Shown here piece after piece: positions 45,049 to 52,713 of a stretch of 64,000 nucleotides of DNA. The stretch spans positions 2,976,001 through 3,040,000 of the forward strand of contig NZ_CAJRAF010000002.1 in assembly GCF_907164905.1 (NCBI RefSeq), written 5' to 3'. The DNA is from Dyadobacter sp. CECT 9275 (GTDB lineage Bacteria > Bacteroidota > Bacteroidia > Cytophagales > Spirosomataceae). The notes beneath the pieces were generated by a model. The model was not told the DNA's origin, searched no databases, and worked only from the letters and a program-made list of their open reading frames with translations. Position 1 is the first letter of the stretch. Each line of letters opens with the position of its first letter. Position numbers and translations under genes: made by a program.

Positions 45049-45575
45049 GCTTTTTATATATGTGAGTCGAATATAATCAGAATTAATGGCTACATAAAAT
45101 TTGAAATAACAAAGTGCCCATCGCCAGATATATGCGTGCCAGCTGGTAACCTCGGGATTTATGGCATATTTTTATTTGATAGAGATTAAATAGAATTCGA
45201 TCCTGACACTGCATTCCAACAAAATTCAAAAATAGGTTGTGAACCTTAAATAAAGTTGTGGCATGCCGAAACACTCAACTATAGAACACCAGAAATGAAT
45301 TTCCGGGGTCCGCAGGATGAATGCGTACACCTGCCCATACGGCTTAATTTTTTTCATTTTAAACCAGCAAGAGAATCCTCTGTTTTATTTGGTGAATTGG
45401 CAAGGTACAATATATCATTTCAGAGATCACGGGTTGCGTAGAACAATCTACCAAAGGTATTTTTGTTACTATTTCAAGATAAACTAGATTTTTGCTTTTA
45501 TAAGAACAAATACCGTATGTTTACGCTATAATAATTAACGTTTTCATTAACAATCTTAATATCAGATAATTAACA
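45049..45575. other. Divergent intergenic region, 527 bp
   Basis: Separates the ECF sigma gene (minus) from gdhA (plus). It contains the gdhA promoter (45434-45465) and a leader of roughly 100 bases rich in A/T. A short open frame at 45256-45441 has no recognisable features and is not called. Nothing else was identified. Confidence 0.5.
45434..45465 (+). promoter_or_regulatory. Promoter of gdhA (TTG -33, TATTTTTG -7)
   Basis: TTG at 45434-45436 and TATTTTTG at 45458-45465 with a 21-base spacer fit the Bacteroidota sigma-ABfr consensus. This is the best two-box promoter in the window. Confidence 0.6.
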
Positions 45576-46850
45576 ATGTCCTATATAGAACCGGCGCCCA
45601 TTAAGGATAAGGAAAATCCTTTGGAGTCAATGATGCAGCGTTTCGATAAAGCAGTGGAAATTCTTGGCATTTCGGAAGAGATGTACCACATCCTGAAAGT
45701 TCCCCGCAAGCAGGTTATTGTGGGCCTTCCCGTCACCATGGACTCAGGAGAAATAAAAACTTTTGAGGGTTACAGGGTTATTCACTCCACCATACTGGGG
45801 CCCAGCAAGGGAGGTATCCGTTTTGATCCCGAAGTAAGCCTGGATGAAGTACGTGCCCTGGCTGCCTGGATGACCTGGAAGTGCGCCGTTGTGGATATTC
45901 CCTACGGAGGCGCAAAAGGGGGTGTGGCCTGTAACCCTCGTGAAATGTCTGCCGGGGAAATCGAACGGCTGATGCGTGCCTATACTACGGCCATGCTGGA
46001 TGTTTTCGGCCCGGACCAGGATATTCCTGCGCCCGACATGGGTACCGGCCCCAGAGAAATGGCCTGGCTGATGGACGAATACTCCAAGTCAAAAGGGATG
46101 ACAATACCAGCGGTTGTTACGGGCAAACCCTTGGTTTTGGGCGGATCGCTCGGCAGAACGGAGGCTACCGGCCGCGGGGTGATGGTATCGGCCCTGGCTG
46201 GTATGGAAAAGCTGAGGATCAATCCTTACCGTGCTTCTGCGGTGGTACAGGGCTTCGGAAATGTTGGCTCGCATGCCGCGGCACTATTGCGGGAACGGGG
46301 CGTTGCCATTCATGCCATAAGCGACATTTCCGGTGCTTATCATAATGACAAAGGTATCGACGTGGATGCCGCCATTGCATACCGCGACCAGCACGAAGGC
46401 TCACTGGAGGGCTTTGCGGGAGCGGAGCGGATTTCCGGGGACGAGATTTTTACGATCCCGGTGGACGTGCTGGTACCAGCCGCCAAGGAAGATGTAATCA
46501 CCCGCAAGAATGTGGAAGGTATTCAGGCGCGGATGATTGTGGAAGGTGCCAACGGCCCAACCTCTGCAAAAGCCGACCACATCATTAATGAGAAGGGCAT
46601 CATGGTTGTGCCGGACATTCTGGCCAATGCCGGGGGTGTGACGGTGTCTTACTTTGAATGGGTTCAAAACAGGATCGGGTACAAATGGACGCTGGAAAGG
46701 GTGAACCGCCGCACCGACCGGATCATGAAGGATTCATTTGACAAGGTATATGAAACATCCCTTAAGCATAAGGTATCACTTCGCATTGCGGCATACATTG
46801 TTGCCATTGACAAAGTAGCCAGCACCTACAAGTACCGCGGAGGATTCTGA
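45576..46850 (+). CDS. gdhA: Glu/Leu/Phe/Val family dehydrogenase (glutamate dehydrogenase)
   Basis: A 424-residue amino-acid dehydrogenase interconverting glutamate and 2-oxoglutarate with ammonia. Substrate and catalytic motifs are GPSKGGIRF, the lysine in DIPYGGAKGGV and PAPDMGTGPREMAW. The C-terminal Rossmann domain starts with VVQGFGNVGSHAA. The length and pattern match the hexameric NAD-type enzymes. It has its own promoter with a long leader and a strong terminator, so it is monocistronic. Leucine dehydrogenase is less likely because the protein is longer than that family. Confidence 0.94.
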   Translation: MSYIEPAPIKDKENPLESMMQRFDKAVEILGISEEMYHILKVPRKQVIVGLPVTMDSGEIKTFEGYRVIHSTILGPSKGGIRFDPEVSLDEVRALAAWMTWKCAVVDIPYGGAKGGVACNPREMSAGEIERLMRAYTTAMLDVFGPDQDIPAPDMGTGPREMAWLMDEYSKSKGMTIPAVVTGKPLVLGGSLGRTEATGRGVMVSALAGMEKLRINPYRASAVVQGFGNVGSHAAALLRERGVAIHAISDISGAYHNDKGIDVDAAIAYRDQHEGSLEGFAGAERISGDEIFTIPVDVLVPAAKEDVITRKNVEGIQARMIVEGANGPTSAKADHIINEKGIMVVPDILANAGGVTVSYFEWVQNRIGYKWTLERVNRRTDRIMKDSFDKVYETSLKHKVSLRIAAYIVAIDKVASTYKYRGGF

Positions 46851-46859
46851 TCCTGCTTA

Positions 46860-46900
46860 TTAAAGAAGGAGAAAACCACCCCTGCTCCTTCTTTAATTTT
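46860..46900 (+). terminator. Rho-independent terminator of gdhA
   Basis: The perfect 12-bp stem TTAAAGAAGGAG/CTCCTTCTTTAA has a 13-base loop and is followed by TTTT, 10 bp after the stop codon. Confidence 0.9.
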
Positions 46901-46964
46901 TAACCGTATCAGCCCATCTGTATTAAGAAAATGTTACCAGGTTTATTTCCTGCCTGCGATGTGC

Positions 46965-46972
46965 TAATTTTG
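46965..46972 (+). promoter_or_regulatory. -7 promoter element of the histidine kinase gene
   Basis: TAATTTTG is a perfect TAnnTTTG match, 39 bp before GTG 47011 and 78 bp before ATG 47050. Confidence 0.55.
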
Positions 46973-47049
46973 AGTTAAAATTAACCCGGTTCCAGCTGTT
47001 TATCAGTCTGGTGAAAAAGATCGGATTATCGCAAGTACAAACGACACCC

Positions 47050-48135
47050 ATGTCTCTCAGCCCACGTTTTATAGCCCTCATACTGGCACTACTAATCTCC
47101 CTGATCACCACCTCTTTTCTGGCATTTGTGGAGGGGGTAAGTACCGGAATGCTCTTTGTTTCGGCCAGCGCCAGTTTCATCTCATCCTTTTTCCTTGTCC
47201 TGTATACGGTTGATATCCTGGTTTTCAGGGAAGTCAATAAAATGTACCGTACCATACACAAGTTAAAAATGAAGGATTTTAATATGGCACCGCGAAAACG
47301 GTTGATCAAGGAATCAAATCCGCTTAAAACGATCAACGACGAAATATTTGTGTACGTTTCCAAAAAGCAGAAGGAAATCGATGAACTGAAGAAACTGGAA
47401 CTTTTCCGGAGAGAATTCCTTGCCGACGTTTCACACGAATTTAAAACACCCATTTTCGCAGCCCAGGGGTTTATCCATACCCTGCTGGACGGTGCAATGG
47501 AAGATGAGTCGGTCCGGGAACGTTTTCTAAGGAAAGCTGCCAAAAATCTGGACAGTCTTGATGTACTCGTAAAAGATCTTTTGGTACTGTCACAAATGGA
47601 AACCGGAGATATAAAGATGAACTTTGCACCGGTAGATCTCCACCTCATGACGCTTAATATCTTCGGTCGGCTGGAAAATATTGCCGCTGACCGCAATGTG
47701 ACGCTGCGCGTAAAACCCGATAATACCAAAGCCTGGGTGATGGCCGATCAGGATCGCATAGAGCAGGTAATGCTGAACCTTATCGAAAATGCCATTAAAT
47801 ATGGGAACGAAGGCGGAAAGGTGATTGTCCATTTCGATGAAAGCAAGAAAAATATCGAAATTTCAGTCAGAGATAACGGTCCGGGAATACCTCAGGAGCA
47901 TATTAACCGTATATTCGAAAGGTTTTACAGAGTGGATAAAAGCCGCTCAAAAGAACGCGGCGGAACAGGACTTGGCCTGGCGATTGTGAAACATATCATC
48001 AATGCACATGATACCAAAATAGCTGTTATGTCCAAGCCTGACAAGGGAACAACGTTTTCTTTCAAACTTGAAAAAGCCAATATCGACCCGCCCGTAAATA
48101 TCATGGAGCAGCAGATACCCGAAACAAGTCAATAA
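47050..48135 (+). CDS. Sensor histidine kinase, PhoR-like, without adjacent response regulator
   Basis: About 361 residues from ATG 47050 (an in-frame GTG at 47011 would add 13). Two transmembrane helices near 7-27 and 35-60 enclose almost no periplasmic domain. A coiled linker follows. HisKA carries the phospho-acceptor His129 in FLADVSHEFKTPIF. The ATPase has the N box NLIENAIKYGNEGG, G1 DNGPGIP and G2 GGTGLGLAIV. There is no PAS or HAMP match by eye. With such a short extracytoplasmic loop it probably senses within the membrane or through a partner. The partner regulator is not in the window. Confidence 0.92.
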   Translation: MSLSPRFIALILALLISLITTSFLAFVEGVSTGMLFVSASASFISSFFLVLYTVDILVFREVNKMYRTIHKLKMKDFNMAPRKRLIKESNPLKTINDEIFVYVSKKQKEIDELKKLELFRREFLADVSHEFKTPIFAAQGFIHTLLDGAMEDESVRERFLRKAAKNLDSLDVLVKDLLVLSQMETGDIKMNFAPVDLHLMTLNIFGRLENIAADRNVTLRVKPDNTKAWVMADQDRIEQVMLNLIENAIKYGNEGGKVIVHFDESKKNIEISVRDNGPGIPQEHINRIFERFYRVDKSRSKERGGTGLGLAIVKHIINAHDTKIAVMSKPDKGTTFSFKLEKANIDPPVNIMEQQIPETSQ

Positions 48136-48161
48136 TTAATCATTTATATCTAACAATTACT

Positions 48162-48461
48162 ATGTTCATTCATAATGTATTTTTCTGGTTAAAGGAAAAA
48201 GATAACGAAGAAGCGAAACAAGCGCTTCTCGCCGGCCTCAAAACACTGGAAGGAATTGAATCCATACAAACAGTATATATTGGTACTGCTGCAGCAACCC
48301 GCCGTCCTGTGATTGATGCAACTTATGATTTTGCCGAAATCCTGATTTTTGAAGACGAGGCAGCACATGATATTTATCAGGTCCATGAGCTCCATAAAAA
48401 GTTTGTAGAAACCTGTTCACACCTGTGGGAAAAGGTGCTGATCTATGATGTGGAAGCCTGA
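48162..48461 (+). CDS. Dabb family (stress-responsive A/B barrel) protein
   Basis: A 99-residue ferredoxin-like alpha/beta barrel. Family features are the N-terminal HNVFFWLKEK strand with conserved His, the LEGIESIQTVYIGT strand and the DFAEILIFEDEAAHDIYQVHELH block (in part FAEILIFEDEAAHDIYQ). Dabb proteins dimerise into a barrel and include a few enzymes, but most are uncharacterised. It is 26 bp downstream of the sensor kinase and may be co-transcribed. The DnaA-box cluster starts 17 bp after its stop codon. Confidence 0.9.
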   Translation: MFIHNVFFWLKEKDNEEAKQALLAGLKTLEGIESIQTVYIGTAAATRRPVIDATYDFAEILIFEDEAAHDIYQVHELHKKFVETCSHLWEKVLIYDVEA

Positions 48462-48470
48462 TTAACATCA

Positions 48471-48531
48471 TTAACATTTGTCCACATCTTATCCACATTC
48501 TTAGTGTGGATTAATGTGGACAAAATGTTAA
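48471..48531. repeat. Nested inverted repeat, about 60 bp
   Basis: The left arm TTAACATTTGTCCACAT (48471-48487) and right arm ATGTGGACAAAATGTTAA (48514-48531) are complementary apart from one inserted base. Inside them CTTATCCACA and TGTGGATTA form a second inverted pair. There is no T-run, so a simple terminator is unlikely. The repeat contains four DnaA-box-like nonamers. Confidence 0.75.
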
Positions 48532-48585
48532 TTTACTGCATATTAATCAATTAACACGAAATAGTTATCAACGATATGTGGATAA
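48478..48585. promoter_or_regulatory. Cluster of DnaA-box-like nonamers
   Basis: Within 108 bp there are two perfect TTATCCACA boxes (48489-48497 plus; 48577-48585 minus). Three more have one mismatch: TTGTCCACA at 48478-48486, and TGTGGATTA at 48505-48513 and TGTGGACAA at 48515-48523, both on the minus strand. TTATCAACG at 48565-48573 has two mismatches. The stretch between the box groups (48524-48564) is AT-rich. This looks like a DnaA-binding region: a candidate origin, a titration locus or a DnaA-regulated site. No dnaA, dnaN or gyrB lies nearby. Confidence 0.55.
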
Positions 48586-48589
48586 CTAT
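48561..48589. repeat. Palindrome with perfect 9-bp arms containing a DnaA box
   Basis: ATAGTTATC (48561-48569) and GATAACTAT (48581-48589) are perfect complements around an 11-base spacer. The perfect minus-strand DnaA box overlaps the spacer and right arm. Confidence 0.75.
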
Positions 48590-48686
48590 TTAATTTCTCC
48601 TCCAAACTCCCCTATCACCCCCTGCTGCCGGGGCACTATTCTTGTATAGCTTTCGTTTTGATTATTGAAACAAACCAGAATATGCC

Positions 48687-48986
48687 ATGGGGAAGAATCG
48701 AATCATAACAGGAATTGCAGGAGTGCTGGTTGCGGCAATTGCTTTATCATCCTGCGTACACAGTACCTACTACCGTGATGCCGACTATGGATACCGCTAT
48801 GGGCATGGACACAGATATTACGTAGCTCCGCCGCCGCCAAGGGTGGTAGTGGTACGGCCATCTCCACCGCCAAGAAGAGTTATTCATGCAGACAGATACA
48901 GGTCCAGCAGACATGATGACCGGCATTTCAGAAAAAATAACAACCGGCAATACGGACGGAGTGAGAGAACCCGCGGACCAAGATAA
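48687..48986 (+). CDS. Small basic proline/arginine/tyrosine-rich lipoprotein
   Basis: A 99-residue predicted lipoprotein: signal peptide GVLVAAIALSSC with the lipidated Cys near 23. The mature part is of low complexity: a Tyr/Gly/His segment (YGYRYGHGHRYY), a proline-valine-arginine segment (APPPPRVVVVRPSPPPRR) and an Arg/His/Asn-rich tail. No family was recognised; such proteins could bind metals or polyanions in the envelope. A promoter-like TAGCTTTC lies at 48647-48654. A terminator closes the gene. Confidence 0.7.
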   Translation: MGKNRIITGIAGVLVAAIALSSCVHSTYYRDADYGYRYGHGHRYYVAPPPPRVVVVRPSPPPRRVIHADRYRSSRHDDRHFRKNNNRQYGRSERTRGPR

Positions 48987-49003
48987 TCCCACACAATAAA
49001 TCC

Positions 49004-49045
49004 AAACGGCCCGGAACGCGCTAAGCATTTCCGGGCCGTTTATTA
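49004..49045. terminator. Terminator hairpin between convergent genes
   Basis: The perfect 11-bp stem AAACGGCCCGG/CCGGGCCGTTT has a 16-base loop and an AT-rich tail. Confidence 0.88.
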
Positions 49046-49056
49046 TTTTACCTTAT

Positions 49057-50412
49057 TTATTTGGCACCGTCAATTCCCGACTGCGATGTCTTATCTTTTA
49101 CCGGTGGCTTAAATTTGGCATTTTCTATCTTCAGCACCACTGCATTGGGCCATCTCCTGTTGGTGTAAAATCGTTGGCCATTCACAGCGCTTACGGCCAG
49201 TCCAAGCGGAGTCGGGGCAATTTTTACAGAAGCGTCAAAATGATTGACATATTCCACCAGTTCACTTTTATAACCCAGGATACTCACCTTCGTCCTGGCA
49301 TTCCCCTCAATCAGCGGAAACAGAAAATCTCTCCGCTGGCCGTACTTCCACTCTTCGGGTTCCTTTCTGGTGACGTAGGCATAGATATACTTCTCGTCGT
49401 TAGACTGTGTGAACCAGATATTCTTGTCACGTATCAGCGGCAGCGGCTTCACAGCATAAATAGACTCGCTATTGGCAAAATTCCAAAGCGCAATCTCACG
49501 TAACAGGCTTTCCTGCTCAATCTGTATTTCCCCGTTAGGTTTGGGTCCCACGTTCAGCAAAAAATTCCCGCCCTTTGCCCTGATCTCAATCAGCATGTTG
49601 ATAATTTCAGTGCCGGATTTGTGCGGATCGTTTGTAGGCTTATACTGCCAGTCGGTACCCATTGTATAACAGGCTTCCCACGGCCTTGGCAGAGCCTGGT
49701 CGGGGATGTTCTGCTCAGGAGTATTCATGGCATCCCGCGTGATGACCAGGTCGGACTGAAGGCTCCATGCGTACTCACGTAAACCGTCACCGGGGCCATC
49801 AAAAAACATGATATCAATTTTACCGTAATTTGTCAGCAGTTCTTTGATCTGCTGCTTGTCATAATCCATCAGTTTTGGATTATTCATGGGGTATTGCCTT
49901 GGGTCCTGCAGACGGCCCAAAGGGATGTTATTCTGACTAAAAAACAAAAAATCCTCTGGAGAGAAATACAGCCCCACGGCTATCCCCTGCTTCCTGAACG
50001 CATCAACAATTTCCTTTGTTACGTCTCTTTTAAAGGGAGTATTCATGACATTAAAGGAAGTGGACTTTGTATCAAACATACAAAAGCCGGAATGGTGCTT
50101 GGTTGTAAAAACAACATATTTCATCCCCGCCAGGCGCGCAAGCGTCGCCCACTCTTCCGGATCAAACTTCTTGGGATTAAAAAATGAGGGCAGTTCCTTT
50201 ACATATCGGGCAACGTATTCATCAGAAGCTCCTGCCAGCGAATGGCTGATCACCGCCCCCAGGCTAACATCAACATTCCAATGGATAAACATGCCAAAAC
50301 CCAGGTCCTGAAACCATTTCACGCGCTCAGGATTATTGGCTTTTTGCTGGGCAATTGCGGCACAGGAACAGCAGCAAATAAAAAATAATAGGACAAATCT
50401 TCGGATGGTCAT
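49057..50412 (-). CDS. Alpha-L-fucosidase (GH29), exported
   Basis: A 451-residue exported glycosidase. The signal peptide FVLLFFICCCSCAAIAQ is followed by the GH29 barrel: GFGMFIHWN, the TTKHHSGFCMFD motif with conserved tandem His, and the nucleophile Asp about 203 in IMFFDGPGDG. A C-terminal region from about 330 likely forms the beta-sandwich. It would release fucose from glycans. It is a single gene, not part of the SusCD locus 4 kb to the left, though its product could still cooperate with it. The lipobox-like cysteines near the leader leave open a membrane anchor. Confidence 0.9.
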   Translation of the reverse strand: MTIRRFVLLFFICCCSCAAIAQQKANNPERVKWFQDLGFGMFIHWNVDVSLGAVISHSLAGASDEYVARYVKELPSFFNPKKFDPEEWATLARLAGMKYVVFTTKHHSGFCMFDTKSTSFNVMNTPFKRDVTKEIVDAFRKQGIAVGLYFSPEDFLFFSQNNIPLGRLQDPRQYPMNNPKLMDYDKQQIKELLTNYGKIDIMFFDGPGDGLREYAWSLQSDLVITRDAMNTPEQNIPDQALPRPWEACYTMGTDWQYKPTNDPHKSGTEIINMLIEIRAKGGNFLLNVGPKPNGEIQIEQESLLREIALWNFANSESIYAVKPLPLIRDKNIWFTQSNDEKYIYAYVTRKEPEEWKYGQRRDFLFPLIEGNARTKVSILGYKSELVEYVNHFDASVKIAPTPLGLAVSAVNGQRFYTNRRWPNAVVLKIENAKFKPPVKDKTSQSGIDGAK

Positions 50413-50497
50413 TATAAAATCGACTTTGTTATAACTAAGATGCTCTCTTTGTAACTCTGATACTCTAATTGAATCATTTTTTTATATTTTTACAAAC

Positions 50498-52138
50498 ATG
50501 TTCATACTCGACAAACTAAAAAATTACGCAGACAAGTATCCGGATAAAATTGTTTACGGTTATGTAAGTAAGGAGGAAACGCTCTCTGAACAGGTGACTT
50601 ACAAACAATTGTGGGAAGAGGTCTCTTCTCTGGCTCCTCAGCTACGTGAACGTTACACTGCCACAGCAAGGGTAATCATACTTTTGCCCACCGAATCATC
50701 TTTCATCAAAACATTTCTAGCCTGCCTGCATGCCGGACTTGTGGCTGTTCCATGCCCTATCGGCTTTTCGGAATCGGGTATTACCCGGGTACTGAACATC
50801 ATCAGGGACTGCGATGCCTCAGGAATTATTACCAATCAGAAAACTCATAAAATGCTTTTCCAAAGGCAGACCAGCGCCTCAAAAACACTGGGCGATTATG
50901 AGATAGACTGGCTTTTCACTGAAAATCTGAACCCTGTTTTCCCGGTTCATGAAACCGAGGAAATCAGTATTAATGAGAACCTGCCAGCCTACCTGCAGTA
51001 CACTTCCGGTTCAACGAGCCTGCCCAAAGGGGTAATGATAAGCCATGCCAACCTGATGGCCAATCTGAACGCAATCAACATCTGGTTTGGCCGTACTGCG
51101 GATGATACCTCCGTTACCTGGCTGCCGCACTACCATGACATGGGGCTGGTCGACGGGCTCCTGTCGCCCTTGTATACCGGCGGGACGGGAATGGTCATTC
51201 CTCCGCTTTTCTTTATCGGAAAACCATATCTGTGGCTGGGCACCATAAGCCGTTACAAAGCCGGATTTACAGGAGGGCCTGGATTTGGCATAGATCACTG
51301 CGTTGCGCGTATTCCGCAGGATCAGCTGTCTCAACTGGATCTCAGTTCGTTAAAAGTGCTCTATGTTGGCGCCGAGCCAATCAGAGCTTCCAGCCTGGAG
51401 CAGTTTGCCGAAACCATGAAACCAACCGGTTTCAACGCCGGGTCGCTTGTTCCCGCTTATGGACTTGCAGAAGCCACGCTCGCGATAAGCCTGGATTTCC
51501 CGGGAAGACCAGTGGAGTACAAAACCATTGCAAATGACACAACGAAAAAAATCGTAGGCTGCGGCCCTCTGGTAGAAAAAACGGAGGTGGTAATTGTAAA
51601 TCCCGAAACCAAAATCATTGTAAAAGAATCAGAAAACGGGGAAATCTGGGCCACAGGGGATAGCATTGCGCAGGGCTACTGGAACAACCCAGCCGCCACC
51701 AAAGAAATTTTCGGTGCCTATACCGATTCCGGTGAGGGCCCCTTTCTAAGAACGGGGGATCTGGGTTTTATGTCAGAAGGAAGACTTTTTATAACCGGCC
51801 GGCTCAAAGAGCTCATCATCATCCGGGGCGTCAATTATTATCCGCAGGATATAGAGGAAGTAGTTTCACAAAGTCATGAGGAAATTCAGCCGAACGCCAC
51901 CGCCGCATTCTCTGTTGAAACCGATCAGGGAGAGGCCTTGATGATAGTGAGTGAAGTACGAAGAACCAGTCAGAATTCCGATGAATTTGAGAATATCAAA
52001 CTAAAAATCGCTCATCAGGTTGGAATAGCCTTTGGACTTATTCCGCACGAAATCATGCTGATTCAGACAGGGAAACTTCCGAAAACATCGAGTGGAAAAA
52101 TTCAGAGGCTGAAAGCCCGTGAGATATTTGCGTCTTAA
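50498..52138 (+). CDS. Fatty acyl-AMP ligase (FAAL) / AMP-binding protein
   Basis: A 546-residue adenylate-forming enzyme. Motifs are YTSGSTSLPKGVMISHANL (P-loop, about 168-186), LPHYHDMGLVDG, VPAYGLAEATLAIS, the ATP-ribose motif LRTGDLGF near 417-424, and GRLKELIIIRGVNYYPQDIE near 434-453, followed by the catalytic lysine region KTSSGKIQRLK. The combination LPHYHDMGL with RGVNYYPQDIE is characteristic of FAALs, which make acyl-adenylates and load them on carrier proteins rather than CoA. An ACP gene follows 105 bp downstream. Standalone; no polyketide synthase or NRPS nearby. Confidence 0.88.
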   Translation: MFILDKLKNYADKYPDKIVYGYVSKEETLSEQVTYKQLWEEVSSLAPQLRERYTATARVIILLPTESSFIKTFLACLHAGLVAVPCPIGFSESGITRVLNIIRDCDASGIITNQKTHKMLFQRQTSASKTLGDYEIDWLFTENLNPVFPVHETEEISINENLPAYLQYTSGSTSLPKGVMISHANLMANLNAINIWFGRTADDTSVTWLPHYHDMGLVDGLLSPLYTGGTGMVIPPLFFIGKPYLWLGTISRYKAGFTGGPGFGIDHCVARIPQDQLSQLDLSSLKVLYVGAEPIRASSLEQFAETMKPTGFNAGSLVPAYGLAEATLAISLDFPGRPVEYKTIANDTTKKIVGCGPLVEKTEVVIVNPETKIIVKESENGEIWATGDSIAQGYWNNPAATKEIFGAYTDSGEGPFLRTGDLGFMSEGRLFITGRLKELIIIRGVNYYPQDIEEVVSQSHEEIQPNATAAFSVETDQGEALMIVSEVRRTSQNSDEFENIKLKIAHQVGIAFGLIPHEIMLIQTGKLPKTSSGKIQRLKAREIFAS

Positions 52139-52243
52139 CAAAAATGAGCAGGAAGAGATATTTCTTACGGTATAGGAAATATACTTCTACTTTCACATGT
52201 TTACATTACATGATACATATTTACCAATTTATTAATTAATCTA

Positions 52244-52492
52244 ATGAAAAAGTCTTCGCTTGAAATTGCTAACTGGTTGGCCGCTCGCATAGCACATTAT
52301 GCGCAGGTGGATCCAGAAACCATCAACATTGAAACTGAAATTGCCGTCTACCGCCTTGATTCACTTTTAATGGTAAATATCACTTCCGAACTGGAAGAAT
52401 GGCTTGGTACGGAAGTAAATCCAACGCTGCTGTGGGAAATGAGAACCATCGCTGCCACCGCTGACTGGATAGTCGAAAATGAAGATATCTGA
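52244..52492 (+). CDS. Acyl carrier protein (phosphopantetheine-binding)
   Basis: An 82-residue four-helix carrier. The phosphopantetheine attachment site is Ser40 in RLDSLLMVNI. The Met after the DSL motif and the WLGTEVNPTLLWEM segment are more like carriers of secondary-metabolite or specialised lipid pathways than the fatty-acid-synthase AcpP, which is usually more acidic. It is the probable acceptor for the acyl-AMP made by the upstream ligase. The next gene is a transporter 221 bp away. Confidence 0.9.
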   Translation: MKKSSLEIANWLAARIAHYAQVDPETINIETEIAVYRLDSLLMVNITSELEEWLGTEVNPTLLWEMRTIAATADWIVENEDI

Positions 52493-52713
52493 AAACCTGC
52501 AGTTATAGATTTGATTTAGCACCCGGCTTTCATTCAACAACGTCCATACAACCAGAGATTACTCATTGACAGACTGGTAAAATGGAGATTAAGATATAGG
52601 CGCTATTGCAAATATAAATAATTCAAGAAACTTTAATATTTTTTATACACAAACAAAGGGTAGCTGATTTTTGCCCGAAAGTTATTCCAAATACAACCCT
52701 TGATCTTTCGTTA

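Noticed and set aside
45256..45441. Short open frame of 61 codons between the sigma factor and gdhA
   Set aside because: No signal, domain, promoter or composition typical of coding; it ends before the gdhA promoter region and looks random.
48478..48589. Firm call as the chromosomal origin oriC
   Set aside because: The boxes are convincing, but gene orientation on both sides points towards the site, no replication-initiation genes are adjacent and skew was not computed. Kept only as a DnaA-box cluster.
49057..50412. Assigning the alpha-L-fucosidase to the SusCD locus
   Set aside because: It is separated from that locus by gdhA, a kinase, the Dabb gene and a lipoprotein gene, some on the other strand with their own promoters and terminators, so membership is not supported.
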